Assembly: GCA_037954325.1 (NCBI GenBank)
Contig: JBBMNZ010000003.1
Location: forward strand, 2,653,465 to 2,717,464
Direction: 5' to 3'
DNA: 64,000 nt
Origin: Fistularia commersonii
Taxonomy: Eukaryota > Chordata > Actinopteri > Syngnathiformes > Fistulariidae
Position numbers and translations under genes: made by a program. Of this stretch, positions 36,952 to 48,153 are shown piece after piece. Within the stretch, counting starts at the first letter, position 1, and each line of letters begins with the position of its first letter. Under the pieces are notes generated by a model that saw only the letters and a list, made by a program, of their open reading frames with translations, ran no database searches and was not told the origin of the DNA.

Positions 36952-38454
36952 AATTTGGACCAGAAAATGTGGTTGGAGGATTGTCAAAGAGGACGGAAAT
37001 GATCATAAACGGAGACAGGTGAACTATCAGAGGGGACGTTTGTAGATGTTCTTGCAGCTATGACAATCTTGGGTTCCTGCAGACAAATGGACATCAAAAG
37101 GAATCTAATTTGTCAAATATAATGATTAGAATAAGATCCTAATTAGACTGGTGAGGTCAAGCTTTAGGAACACTGTCAAGGACAAAATTTTAAAATAAAA
37201 AAAATAAAATAAAAAAAATAAAATGAATAAATTATATATATATATATATATATAATGGAAAAAGAAATCCAGTAAAATTTCAGGAAATGAGCTGCAAATG
37301 GAGTACCCGAGGCAGGAGCTAATGCAGGAACTGGGCACATCATGGGAAGGAAAAGATCCCTCTGTTCACTCCCCACCTTAAATGTGATATCGAAGCACAG
37401 AAACACTGACTCGGCTAAAGACGCGAGAACATGCACGGGACAAAAAAGTAACAGAGGCTGCGTTCTGCAGTACAAGTCTGGACCCCTGAGTGCAGGCCGT
37501 GCAAAGAGATCCTTTGGACCATATCGTCGACAACAGTTGTGTATCAGATATAGGAAAAGCACACGGAGAGCAGAATTACTGTCCATAAGTACGTGCTAAT
37601 ATCAAAATGCTATAAGGCTGCAGATATTTAGAATGACTTAGCTATGATTCTGTGGGAAATGCTGGTCCGCAAAGAGAAACTGGCTCAACAAATATTGTGT
37701 TGAATGACAAGGAACAGAAGAAGGCAGATCTTAGACTGTAATAAGCGCTGAAACCTGAAGTGACAACTGGAAGAAGGAACATAAAATGTAGATCATGTAG
37801 AAAAAAAAATTAAAGAAATAAAACAAAAACTCCGAATTGCAAGTTATTTTGACTGTGAAAATCCTTTGCTGGCCTGTTGTTTTGTTTATGAGAATTGTAA
37901 TTATCAGATTAATAAGTGCATTTAAATTTTGGCAGGAAATAACATCTTGTAGTCATTAGCAATGTTCTGTTCCTTAAAAAAAAATAATTTGCAAACACAG
38001 TTCTTCTCTTCTGTCTCTTTTTTTTTTTCCTTTCCTACTTCTGCTGTTTCTCTTTCTCTGCCCTTCACCCTCTCACAGTCTGTAAACTCTGAATTTTGAT
38101 TTTTCCAGGTTCTGACTTTACTGCCACCTGTAAACTTCAGATAAGAAAAACGTACAAACAAACTACATGTATCAGGGTTTTGATCAGATCCCTGTTTTTT
38201 TTTTGTTTTTTTTTTTTCACATGAAAATGCTGGATGTGAAATTACACATAACTTAACATGGAGGGATCTGCAGCCAAAAAAATAAAATAAAATAAAATAA
38301 ATAAACACCATGTATTTACATATATCTATGCATTTGTTTGCCATTGCTCTTAAATTGCAACAACCTCCTGTCAAATTTAATTTTTTCTCATTATGCCATA
38401 TAGAAGAATGGTCACTAATTACATGCATGTCACTAGTTTAGACCATCTGCATAA
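36952..38454. other. Intergenic DNA, nothing recognised
   Basis: Includes (AT)n near 37233-37253. The segment 37260-37600 is richer in GC and open in places but matches nothing I recognise. Confidence 0.45.
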
Positions 38455-38620
38455 GAATAAGAATAACTTTATTTATCCCAAGGGAAATTGTTGTGCCAGA
38501 GTTACAAGAAAAACATAAATTAAATACAATTAATAATAGTGGAAAATTGTATAAACAGTATAAACAGTAAAAAAAAAGTGAAAAATAAGAAATACAAATA
38601 AACTATAAAGTGTCTTAAGG
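38455..38620 (-). repeat. LINE 3'-end fragment, antisense
   Basis: AACTTTATTTATCCCAAGGG, then AAATTGTTGTGCCAGAGTTAC, aligns with 17503-17670 and is the reverse complement of the tail at 30376-30490. Confidence 0.7.
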
Positions 38621-40914
38621 TCTTGCACAAGAGTATGAAAAAAATATTGCACATGTATCTGTTATGAAGTGAAATATTGCCCAGTTATGAACATATATTC
38701 AGATAAATTATTACAATTTACAGTAAGTAGATGAGATTTTTTTACGGCCCAAGGGCAAGAAAAAAGTGTTTGGAGGCGTATGTGAGACACGGCGCTATTA
38801 TAACCTGACGTTTCTAAACAAATTACTATGAGAAGTTTATATCCGTGTTAAATATGATCCAAGCTAAATATCTGGGGTTTTCACCCGTCAAGGTCATGCA
38901 TCAGGTATGTGAATCTATATCTATTTCATCTAAGTGAGAACATTTTCAAGATGAATTACACTATTTCCTCAAGAGTCATTCAGGGGAAAAAAAAAAAAAA
39001 AAAAAAAAGGAAGCACTCGTCAGAAAGGAGTGGATTCTTGGATTTCAAGTTCATAGGATTTGTTCTGATTATTGTAAAACTGAAATGTCATAATGAGGGA
39101 ATCCATTCGAAGGATGACGTTGGACTTTGACTCATCTGGCATTGAGTCACACAGAAACTTCCATTTATTTCTCAGCATACGTTTCACGTGGCTCGCTTAA
39201 CTTTAATAATCCCCTTTTTTTTTTTCTTCCCCCCCCCCACATAATTTGTCAGTTACTGAATGACCCTGAAAAAGGAGAGATAAATGGAGCGCCGTACAAC
39301 GTGGACAAAGAGCCGGACTATATGCCTTTGAATGTTTGGTGTAAAATAGCTTTATAAACTCTGAATTTATTAGATAAGAAGAAAGAGTTGCTCTGCTTCC
39401 AGCTGTCTTGAAATATATGGATATGCATATATTATTCCCATAAGTGGAAAAATGCTGAATTATGCAAAAAAAAAAAAAAAAACCTAATCTAAACAGGACT
39501 TTTTTTTTTTAATATATTTGTTGAGGTACTTAAAAAACAGTCCTGCTGTCAATTTAAAGTTCTGCTTCTGCTTCACCAAACCTACTGACAGACAACTGCT
39601 TATTTCTACTTAAATCCAAGAATAAATATGACTGGTTTGTAGATTTCATTTGACTTCATGTCTACGACTTTTTAATCAAATGTGAGGTCATTAAATTGTG
39701 CCAGATGAGGTGTCAAAAATAAGCAATCAAATCGACATGGCTCATTAATGTATGAGCTAGTAAAACTACATGGGGATAAAAAAAAAAACTTTCAACCATT
39801 TACTGTTGAAAATTTTAGTGGTTAGAAGACAGAAGTAGAAGGATTATTCTTCTGTCTTTTCTTAACCTTTATTGTATCCTTACAAAATTATGTTAATTGC
39901 ATTTGTCAAATGAGTCCAGTGCACGGAGAAACTAAGCACCGATACTGACCTGTGACGGCAAAAACATATTAAATTAAGCTGCTTTGTAATGGTCCCATTT
40001 ATGGACATTGGTGTAAATTAAAGTGTACCATATATCGAATTTTAAAACAGAAAAGAAAGAAATTAAGCAATTATGTGTAACTTGATCAGGCAGCAAAACA
40101 GACAAAAAAGCCCTGCAACTACATTGGCTGAAAGCACATATGGAACAATAAGTGTTTTTCGGTGCAGAATTAGCAACAGGGAAAAATAAGGGACCCCCCT
40201 TGAGAACACGGAATCCTTCATACAACAACAACAACAACATTGTGGTTTTCGGTATGATTTTAGATCTCATTGAGATTGTTTTCAGCGTGTCTGCCCGGAC
40301 TGTAATTTGATAATTATCCCAATTTCCAATGCTTCTTTCATGGATAAGAAGGCTAAATGTTTGTGCCTCCTTCGTATCTTGGTTAACGATTGCATTTCCA
40401 TTCCCGCGGACAAATCGACTACAACTAAGCTCACTTACATTGAGGTTTTCAGCAACTGAAATTTAGTTTTTTTTGTTATTTTGGGTGGAAACTCTCCAAA
40501 CACAGTCAGACGTTGGTTAACCTCTGCTTTTAGAATACTATGCCTGCTTTATATTTGATTCACAGTGCTGGATCTGCAGCAAACAAATGCAAATGGCTTA
40601 TAGTCTAGATAGATTCACTGCCATCTGTGGTATTCCGAGCATTGTCTACAGCACTCTTGTGATTCTGTAGTAGCTGCATTCAAATACTGATTATGTCACA
40701 CTGTCTTTTGAAAGGCGGTCCAAGATTTTGGCCTGAATAGCTGGTTCCAGAAGCTTACAACCCAAGTCGTCAACCACACGCCTGCAGAGGACTGCGAATA
40801 TATAACCCTTTTCTGGTCAAAGCTCTTAAAGCAATCTCCATTTACGAACCAATGATTGTACAGCAGAGGTGGCTGTGAAAGAGCCATCTCAATTATCACA
40901 TTCACACATATTGA
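38621..40914. other. Intergenic DNA, nothing recognised
   Basis: AT-rich with A runs near 38988-39008 and 39466-39481 and an (ACA)n stretch near 40223-40239. Confidence 0.5.
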
Positions 40915-41045
40915 AACACTTGCGGTAGTGCATTAGTAGCATCTGGGGTTGGTGTCTTGCTCAAGGGCAAACAACAATATCTCACTTAAAATTAACACTT
41001 CTATTAAAAGAAGGCCACTGTGCTAACTGACACCAGCTGCCTCAA
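40915..41045. repeat. Dispersed fish repeat fragment
   Basis: GGGGTTGGTGTCTTGCTCAAG, followed further on by GGCCACTGTGCTAAC, resembles a widespread teleost repeat whose usual form contains GTGTCTTGCCCAAGG and a later CCACTG motif. Parent element not identifiable. Confidence 0.4.
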
Positions 41046-41179
41046 GTCACATCAGTAACTGGGATTTTAATATTCATCTGTTGCATTTGTGTGACCATCA
41101 AGGGCCCTGTTGTGATGCAGGAAATCAATATGTTTCTGGCATCCTTCTTCAGACCTTTATCTCACAACCATGTTCATGA

Positions 41180-41408
41180 CTTTTTGGGACAGAATTTCTA
41201 GGCGCAGCCACGGCGTGGAGGGGATGGAGTATCTGCCTTTTTGCAGATGATGTGGTTCTGTCCGAGTGCAAAGCGGCGGGGACGAGGATCGGCACCTCCA
41301 AATCAGAGACCACGGCGCTCAAACGGAAACAGGTGGGACGCCCCATCCGGGTCGGGGAAGAGGTCCTGCCCAGAGTGGAGGAGTTGGAATACCTCAAGGT
41401 CTTGTTCT
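41180..41408 (+). pseudogene. LINE reverse transcriptase fragment (5' part)
   Basis: In shifting frames it reads RISRRSHGVEG, then a FADDVVLSECKAAGTRI-like block (with one frame break), TSKSETTALKRKQVG and VGEEVLPRVEELEYLKVLF. This is the catalytic FADD box and downstream region of a fish non-LTR retrotransposon. It stops abruptly inside the LGVLF block and resumes at 42069, so the material between is an insertion. Clade not assigned with confidence. Confidence 0.8.
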
Positions 41409-41410
41409 TT

Positions 41411-42068
41411 GCCATCAGATGTTTCCCTTCTGGGTAGCATCTGATGGCCCCCAGATGACCAAAGTAACAATATCACAACAATAGCACTTTCAACTTGCAA
41501 AATACATATTTTTATTGCCTGTTTATATATTGTATAGTTATTTTATTACCTATCTGTATCAAAAAAATAAAGGGAACACTTAAAAAACACATCCTAGATC
41601 TAAATGAATGAACTATTCTTATGAAATACTTTGCTCTTTACACAGTTGAATGTGCTGACAACAAAATCCCACAAAAATGATCAATGGAAATCAATTGTAT
41701 CAACCCATGGAGGTCTGGATTAGGAATCACACTCAAAATTAAAGTGTAAAAACAAACTCCAGGCTGATCCAACTTTGATGTAATGTCCTTAAAACAAGTC
41801 AAAATGAATCTGTGTTGCTTCCTGAGTGGACACTATGATTTCACACAAGTGTAATTGACTTGGAGTTACATTGTGTTGTTCAAGTGTTCCCTTTATTTTT
41901 TTGAGCAGTATATATACAGTCTATTTTATACAGTTTTATATTTGTATTGTCCAGGACTACAGATGGAAATTAGCTATGAGCTATAATCTGGTACAAACAT
42001 CTCTGCCTCTGTGCTTAATGTATTTGTACACCGTCCTAATAAACTTCTAAACAAACAAACAAACAAAC
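41411..42068 (+). mobile_element. Hairpin/minisatellite repeat element, copy 2
   Basis: Begins with hairpin GCCATCAGATG..CATCTGATGGC, continues CCAGATGACCAAAGTAAC and GCACTTTCAACTT, and ends TAATAAACTTCT followed by (AAAC)n. It splits a LINE reading frame exactly between its VLF and SEG-like blocks, so it is an insertion. The AAAC tail with a preceding AATAAA-like signal suggests retroposition (inference). Unlike copy 1 it has only one or two minisatellite-like units, and a Tc1-like element sits in that place. Confidence 0.65.
41554..41910 (-). mobile_element. Deleted Tc1-like transposon (MITE), copy 2
   Basis: Inverted copy of the 16054-16411 element, with only scattered substitutions visible over about 355 bases. 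Its right end GAGCAGTA is intact; its left end is altered (CTGTATC in place of CTGCTC). It is inserted within the minisatellite portion of the host repeat. Confidence 0.85.
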
Positions 42069-42395
42069 GAGGGAGGGAGGGAGGGATGGAGCGGGGGATT
42101 GAAGGGCGGATCGGTGTGGCGTCTGCAGGGATGTGGACTCTGTGCCGGTCTGTTGTGGTGAAGAGGGAGCTCAGCCCAAAGACGAAGCGCTCAATTTATC
42201 GGTCGATCTACGTTCCAGCCCCCACCTATGGTCATGAGCTGCAGATAGTGACCGGAAGTACGAGATCGTGGATACAAGCGTACGAAAATAGTCTCTGACG
42301 CAGGGTGGCCGGACTCTCCCTTAGAGATAAGGTGAGAAGTTGGGTCATTCGGGAGGAGTTCGGAGTAGAATCATCACGGGTCCAGCTGAGGGTAA
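42069..42395 (+). pseudogene. LINE reverse transcriptase fragment (3' part)
   Basis: Continues the frame broken at 41408: MERGIEGRIGVASAG, TLCRSVVVKRELSPKTKRSIY, RSIYVPAPTYGHELQIVTGS, then after a frameshift RVAGLSLRDKVRSWVIREEFG. These are the conserved C-terminal blocks of the same fish LINE. Short gaps and stops show it is dead. Confidence 0.82.
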
Positions 42396-42509
42396 TTAGC
42401 TGGTCCACTGTTCCACACCCAGGATGGAAACCACACTGCTCCACCTGCATCCAAGATTCAACCACCAAGTGAGACTGAGGAGTGTGATCTCCAGGTAGAT
42501 GGTTTAGAC
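42396..42509 (-). pseudogene. LINE fragment, antisense, part 1
   Basis: CCACACCCAGGATGGAAACC, ACTGCTCCACCTGCATCC and AAGATTCAACCACC are, in antisense, a coding segment of the same LINE family. It adjoins the sense fragment head-on, so two insertions or a rearrangement occurred. Confidence 0.6.
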
Positions 42510-43174
42510 CAGGGGTCGGCAACCCGCATGCGACTCTTCCATCTTTACACTGCGGCTCCGAGTGGCTTGGGAAAATAAATCATAAATATTTAATTGAAGT
42601 ATATTTCATTTGTGTTAATTCCTTTTTTTTAACTCATAGTTCTAAGTTGGAAAAATTATTGTGATCTTGAAATAGTGAATAAAATTATATTTATTATTAT
42701 TCGCCGCTCAAAATATCGTCACACTCGCGGAAGCCAGTATACCCGCCGGCCGGTGAAGTCCCGATTTGCAGATGCTGTGCGCAGAAGTTCAGGAGCAGAA
42801 GTCCCATAAACCAGGTAAAATAAATATTTATGAAGATATTTTGCAAATATTTATTTTTTATTGTTTACTGACACAGCCATTTTTTTTTTCCCGATTTATT
42901 TTTAAAATTCAGGTCAAGGCTCCGCTAAACGCTCTGAAAGCCCAAAATGAGTTCATTACACAAATAAAATTAAATTTTCTCCGTAATACTTTGTGAATTT
43001 CAGAAGCAACACACTACACACTTGTTTATACAAAGTGTAAAGGTAATAAAAAGCAATATATACAGTGGTACCTTTATTTTAGACGTCAAAAAGTAATTGC
43101 GGCTCCTAGTGTTTTCTTTTCCGAGGAAACCGGGTCCAAACGGCTCTTTGGGTGTTACAGGTTGCCGACCCCTG
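42510..43174. mobile_element. Non-autonomous hAT-type element with perfect ends
   Basis: Terminal inverted repeats CAGGGGTCGGCAACC and GGTTGCCGACCCCTG are exact complements. The 665-bp body lacks a transposase frame. Flanking 8-mers (GTTTAGAC and GGTTCGGT) agree at only four positions, so the hAT-style 8-bp duplication has decayed or been lost. It separates two antisense LINE segments. The right-end relic at 7193-7233 belongs to the same or a close family. Confidence 0.8.
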
Positions 43175-43182
43175 GGTTCGGT

Positions 43183-43460
43183 TAAGGTTAAAGAGGGGAA
43201 TCACCACCCCGGTTTGCCAATCCGAAGGCAGTGGCAAGTTAACAAGAACAGCCCCACAACATCCAGAGCCTTTAGGAACTCGGGGTGGACCTCATCTACC
43301 GCCCGGGTCCTGCCGCCCGGCTCACTTAAGCCCCAAAAATTGGGTGCCCCTACTCTGCTTCCTCACTGCAAGGTGTGTCGACGGGACCGAGGGGGTCTTG
43401 GAGGTATTTCCGACAATCCGCAAGGTCTCAAGTCGAGGTCAACGCGCTATCCCTGCAATG
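43183..43460 (-). pseudogene. LINE fragment, antisense, part 2
   Basis: AAAGAGGGGAATCACCACCCC, AACAGCCCCACAACATCC, GAGCCTTTAGGAACTCGGGG, TGGACCTCATCTACC and CTCAAGTCGAGGTCAAC form an ordered antisense series from the same LINE family's upstream coding region, degraded by indels. Confidence 0.7.
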
Positions 43461-44360
43461 AATTGAAAAAAAAAGGCCCCACAGGCTGAAGGAAAAGGGA
43501 AAAAAGAAGAAACTTAACCTGAAGTGTGTCTGTTGTATTTTGTGTACTTAGTGTACTCACCACAAGATATATCAGTTTTTGTTTTCCTGCTAGAAACTGC
43601 TTGGATAACGCGTTACTGTAACGGAACTGAATTAAACCTGTGTGATTTGGATTCCATCCCAGGACTTGATCTGTCAGGCATTTAGGAAGACAGTAGGCTG
43701 GTCCTCCCTACCCCTAACAGATCAAACTGAGCAGAAAATCCATTATTCAAATTGCAATAATAGACTGGCACAAAGTCCATGGCAGCACACGTGGGAAGCC
43801 ATGAGATGAAGCTTACATCCCATAACAAAGTGGATCTTGAATCATTTGAAATGAACTGGGAATATAAAGAGTTATACAACAACAATTTCTTTCTGCATGT
43901 GAGATAGTTATTGGATTAAAAGGCATTTATTTTGGTGCGTGAATCCTCCCTATGGCAATTTATGACTTATAAAATAAAGCAAGAGTGATATGAAAGGTGC
44001 TTGTAAAACAACAAGGAAGAGAGATTTATCCATCACACTTGGTGAATGTTAGAATCTTAATATCTTTGAGACTCCCAACAGCTTCTCTTTGCACAATTTC
44101 TCAAGATAATTCCTCTTCTGTCTTTAATAATACACCCTTCTGTATTTCGTCAACATTTCTCGGTGCAATGTTCACAGCTTGTATTTATTTATCTTTAATT
44201 TTTCCATGAATACTACCACTTCATGCTGAGATTTTTTCCCTCGTGGGATTGACTGCTCTGCGCTAATCAACTTTTACCCCCTTAAGCATTTATACTGTAT
44301 AATTCCTCCTTGTTCTTCACATAAATGCCTGTAAAACACAAACCTTTGTAAAGAAGAAGC
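43461..44360. other. Intergenic DNA, nothing recognised
   Basis: No supported gene. Confidence 0.5.
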
Positions 44361-44433
44361 CACCACACGTGGGGCTCGAACCCTCGACCCTGAGATCAAG
44401 AGTCTCAAGCTCTACCGACTGAGCTCGCCGGGC
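44361..44433 (-). pseudogene. tRNA-Lys(CTT)-like pseudogene
   Basis: The minus strand reads GCCCGGCGAGCTCAGTCGG at the start, anticodon arm TGAGA-CTCTTGA-TCTCA (anticodon CTT) and a canonical GGTTCGAGCCC B box. Two damage signs argue against function. The acceptor stem GCCCGGC no longer pairs properly with GTGTGGT (two mismatches, two wobbles). The T stem has an A-A mismatch. Position 37 is G instead of the usual A of lysine tRNAs. No T run follows closely. Probably an isolated tRNA pseudogene. Confidence 0.75.
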
Positions 44434-45264
44434 TACAAACACTGCTGCGTATCACTGAAATTGACCCAAAACCCTGGTTTACTGGAGAAATACAACAAAT
44501 TGATAGTAAGTCTAAAATATAAAAGTGGTAAAGAGGTTATGACTCAGAAAAGAGGAGCTCAGCAAATACCCAACTTATTCTGCAAGCATTGATTTACATT
44601 GCACTAAAATGCTAAAAAGCTAAATGGGAAATGTATTTGTTCTTCCCAACTGCATACGAATGTGAAAGAAAGCAATATAACAGACAATATGAAGTACAGT
44701 TTCAATATTCTGTGAAAATATCCGAAAAGACCTACTTTTCTTGAATGTTTGTTGCTTGCTGTATGTTTAAATAATGTTTAAATAATTTCCCTGTGGTTGA
44801 ATTACTATCTAATTTTATACAGAGTGCTTTTTTTTTTATTGGCCAAGACCAACTTAAACACATGAGCAGCACAGCTTGTGCTATTTAATGTAACATTTTG
44901 GTACCGGACAGTAAAATAAACATTTATGTTCAGTACACACAAACTCCCCACACAGGATGCTTTTAGATATATCAAAGCATCAGATCAAATCACTCTACTA
45001 ATAATTTCCAGGCTTGTAGATACAGAATAAAGGGCGGAAGCCTCTGTACATTTATGAAATTAACAATTATCATGAAGTCCATGTGGGTCTTTGTCAAATT
45101 AGGCCACAAAAAAAGATGTCAAAGAAATTGCTAAAATCAATGTAAGTATTAGAACTATAAGATGGGTTGTGCAAAATTAATGCAAAAAAAAAAAAAAAAA
45201 CATTACCACTGTAGCCTTATTCACAGAATTTGACGGTCTGATTGTCATTCAGTGTAAGACAAGT
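44434..45264. other. Intergenic DNA, nothing recognised
   Basis: No supported gene. Confidence 0.5.
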
Positions 45265-45556
45265 GTACATAAAACCCATAGAAAATTAGAATATTGTGAT
45301 TAAGTTCTTTACCTTCTGTAATGCAATTGCAAAAACAAAAATGTCATACATTCTGGATTCATTATAAATCAACTGAAATATTGCAAGCTTTTTATTATTT
45401 TAATATTGCTGAATATGGCCTACATTTTAAGAAAACTCAAAAATCCTATCTCAAAATATAATAATATCATGAAAAAGTATTTTTTGTTTTTTTAAATGCA
45501 TTACAGAAGATAAAGAACTTTATCACCATATTCTAATTTTCTGAGACAGTCCTGTA
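45265..45556. mobile_element. Tc1/mariner-type MITE with ~45-bp inverted ends
   Basis: The segments at 45281-45325 and 45497-45541 are inverted repeats (about 42 of 45 positions match) beginning GAAAATTAGAATATTGTGAT and ending CTGTAATGCA. The right end continues GACAGTCCTGTA next to TA. I recognise the termini as those of a widespread fish Tc1-like transposon. The interior (about 170 bases) has no transposase. Confidence 0.8.
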
Positions 45557-46843
45557 TACAAGAGCAAAACTTGTGAATTGCAAGAGTAAAACTGACCTAT
45601 GAAGTAAACAAAAGTATAAAAATTGTTTATATAAATAAGAAAGGGTATGTAAGCGTGCACAGAGATGATAATCATTTAAAGATACATGATATACAGTTTG
45701 TTCATTACACCCATGGAGGTCCAACATTCATCATATTTTATTTTTGTTTTTATATCTTTATCTTTTATATCTTATTCTCACAGTTAAAGTAAGACAATTA
45801 TTCTCTCAACCATTCATATGACATTACAATTAATTTGTCCCAGAAGTGATTCCTGATACATCTGCTGAAATACTTTCTTATCTGTGTATGAGGACAATAT
45901 TTTATAAATTATGATGGTTGGATATTTGATTTTTCTTCTATTTCTTTCTTATAATATAGGTTTTACATGTGTGAACTAATAAACAGTGACTTAGACCTAT
46001 GAAATACAAAGACTGCAACTGCATATTATAAGGTTGTGATGGTACATGTGTTTATTTTTATGTAAATATAGCCACTAAAATATTTGAAATTGGCTGTCTT
46101 GGAATGTGAATGTACCCGCGTTTCTCACCTTACCGATTTATTTGGCACAACCTACTTTTATAATGTCAGCAGATTGCAATTATCATGGGAGTTTTATCTG
46201 AAGATGCTTGCATCCACTGGCATTTTCACATTTCCGTCGGGCTGACACAATAATAGGAACATCAGCGCTTTAAAAAAAAACTCTTCCAAGTCTTCAGTTA
46301 GGTGAATTAACTTGTTGACAACTCCCTCTCAGCAGAAACCGTGGGATATGTTTAGCTTTGCTTGGCAAGATAACCAGAGAAAGAGAGAAATGCTATCAAC
46401 TTCAGAATAACATAGCAGGTGAGTCACGCTTTAAGTAAAGTTTTAAGTTTGATCAACCTGCATTGTTGTGGAACACACTTTTCTGCCATTGCATCTGATT
46501 TCACTCACTCGTAGATCTGAACGTAGCGTGGAGCTGATTTTGGGTCGGTACGCTGGAAAAAGACTTCTTAAGTAGATCCTACAACTCGACAGGATCAAAT
46601 TGAAATATGCAGGAATCTTCAGATTGCTAAAACTGACACATCCAATTGAGAAATATGTTGTTTATATGTTTGCTTGTTTGTTGTATGTAACACGTGATGG
46701 TAACAGCAAACATGCAGTGTCATTCTCTGGACTTTTTGTCAGTTGCAAAAAAATGTTAATCGGGTTATAGATCCTAAATATCTTTTTTAAGTTCTATTCC
46801 GCAATCTCTCAGAAGAGATATAACTCATTTTAGACGTAGAGGA
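45557..46843. other. Intergenic DNA, nothing recognised
   Basis: No supported gene. Confidence 0.5.
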
Positions 46844-46990
46844 GTCATGTTAGCTCCATGTTACTAAGCATGTCAGTTAGCGACTAAGCATGACTAAGCA
46901 TGTTAGCTTTGTCATGTTAGCTGCATGTTACTAAGCATGCTAGTTAGTGACTAATCATGACTAAGCATGTTAGCTTAGTCATGTTAGCTG
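46844..46990. repeat. 67-bp tandem repeat, 2.2 copies
   Basis: Units 46844-46910 and 46911-46977, plus a partial third, start GTCATGTTAGCT and contain several CTAAGCATG motifs spaced within the unit. Confidence 0.92.
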
Positions 46991-48150
46991 CAAAACTAAA
47001 AACATAAATAAAGACTTAAAGTCTCCGCTGCTGTCTGAATAAGTATTCTGAATCCAAAAAATGTATGGTCATGATTTTTATTCTGAAAGCATTTATTAGC
47101 TAACCCCTTTCTCACAGGATTGTGGGAACGGATGCAGCGTAAATGTTTACAGGGTATTTCACCGATAGCATCTGTGGCCTTTGTCATGAGTGGTTATCAA
47201 TTTGCTCACTTAGCACACTGTTCTAGCTGTGGTCAGAGGGAATAATATAACTGCAAAGTTGGGTGAGACTGATAACATTTTCTATTAAAATCCCCCTTTC
47301 AAGTACTCAGAAAGTATCAAAATGTAATGCAAGTTATATCTTCTAGCAGATTAACAAGAGGCTCGGCTCAAACACTGCCTCAGGATCACTCACCGCATGG
47401 ACGATGTGTTTGGCTGATTATTTTACTTTGCATTAAAACCCCTACTTGTGCATCAGTGAAATATGAAACAGTGTTTAAATAAAAAGTGCATGGTCATTTT
47501 ACACAAAGTAAGGCTGCACGGCTCACAATAAAAAAACAAGGACAACAAAATCAAAATGGTGAATGAGATTCCTTCTGATTGCTTTTCATTTATCAAACGA
47601 CATCATATTATGATGACTAGATATTTATCTAAATTCTCATAGCAATGATTCTTTCATGGTTGGTTCAGGAAGGTGTTATTGTTTTATTTATTAATTTTCA
47701 TTATTTTATCTCGGCATTTATGAATGTATTTTTAGATACTATGATTCTTTCATATGGCTAAGCAGACTTCAGTATGACTGAAAATTAAATTTGGAAAATT
47801 GACACAAGTCCATTTATCAAACCTATTTCTAAAGTCACTTCAGATCCCACATCACATTCCTGACACTGGTTTTCACTTTGACAGCCACCAAGTCATGAAA
47901 CATGCAAAAATGCAAATGTATCTCTCATGTATTTGACAATAGGCAGCTACTTGAAACTAACACAAACAACATTTTTATTTATCAGCAACTTTGAATCGAC
48001 TGAAATTTGATATTCTATTCTCAAACTAATGAGGACGACCCAAACGTGGCTTCCTTCCACTGTATAGAAACAGGAAGCTAATGTAGAAGGAAGTTAAATG
48101 ACCAAGGCGTCATTAGCTTCAAGCAAAGCCTTGTCAAAACAGAAGGACGC
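46991..48150. other. Intergenic DNA, nothing recognised
   Basis: No supported gene. Confidence 0.5.
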
Positions 48151-48153
48151 TGT

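Noticed and set aside
37922..38428. 168-codon minus-strand frame
   Set aside because: Low-complexity Lys/Glu/Phe composition over A/T-rich runs, no domain or motif; chance frame.
43097..43489. 130- and 104-codon plus-strand frames
   Set aside because: They lie antisense to a LINE coding fragment and across a hAT terminus; shadow frames.
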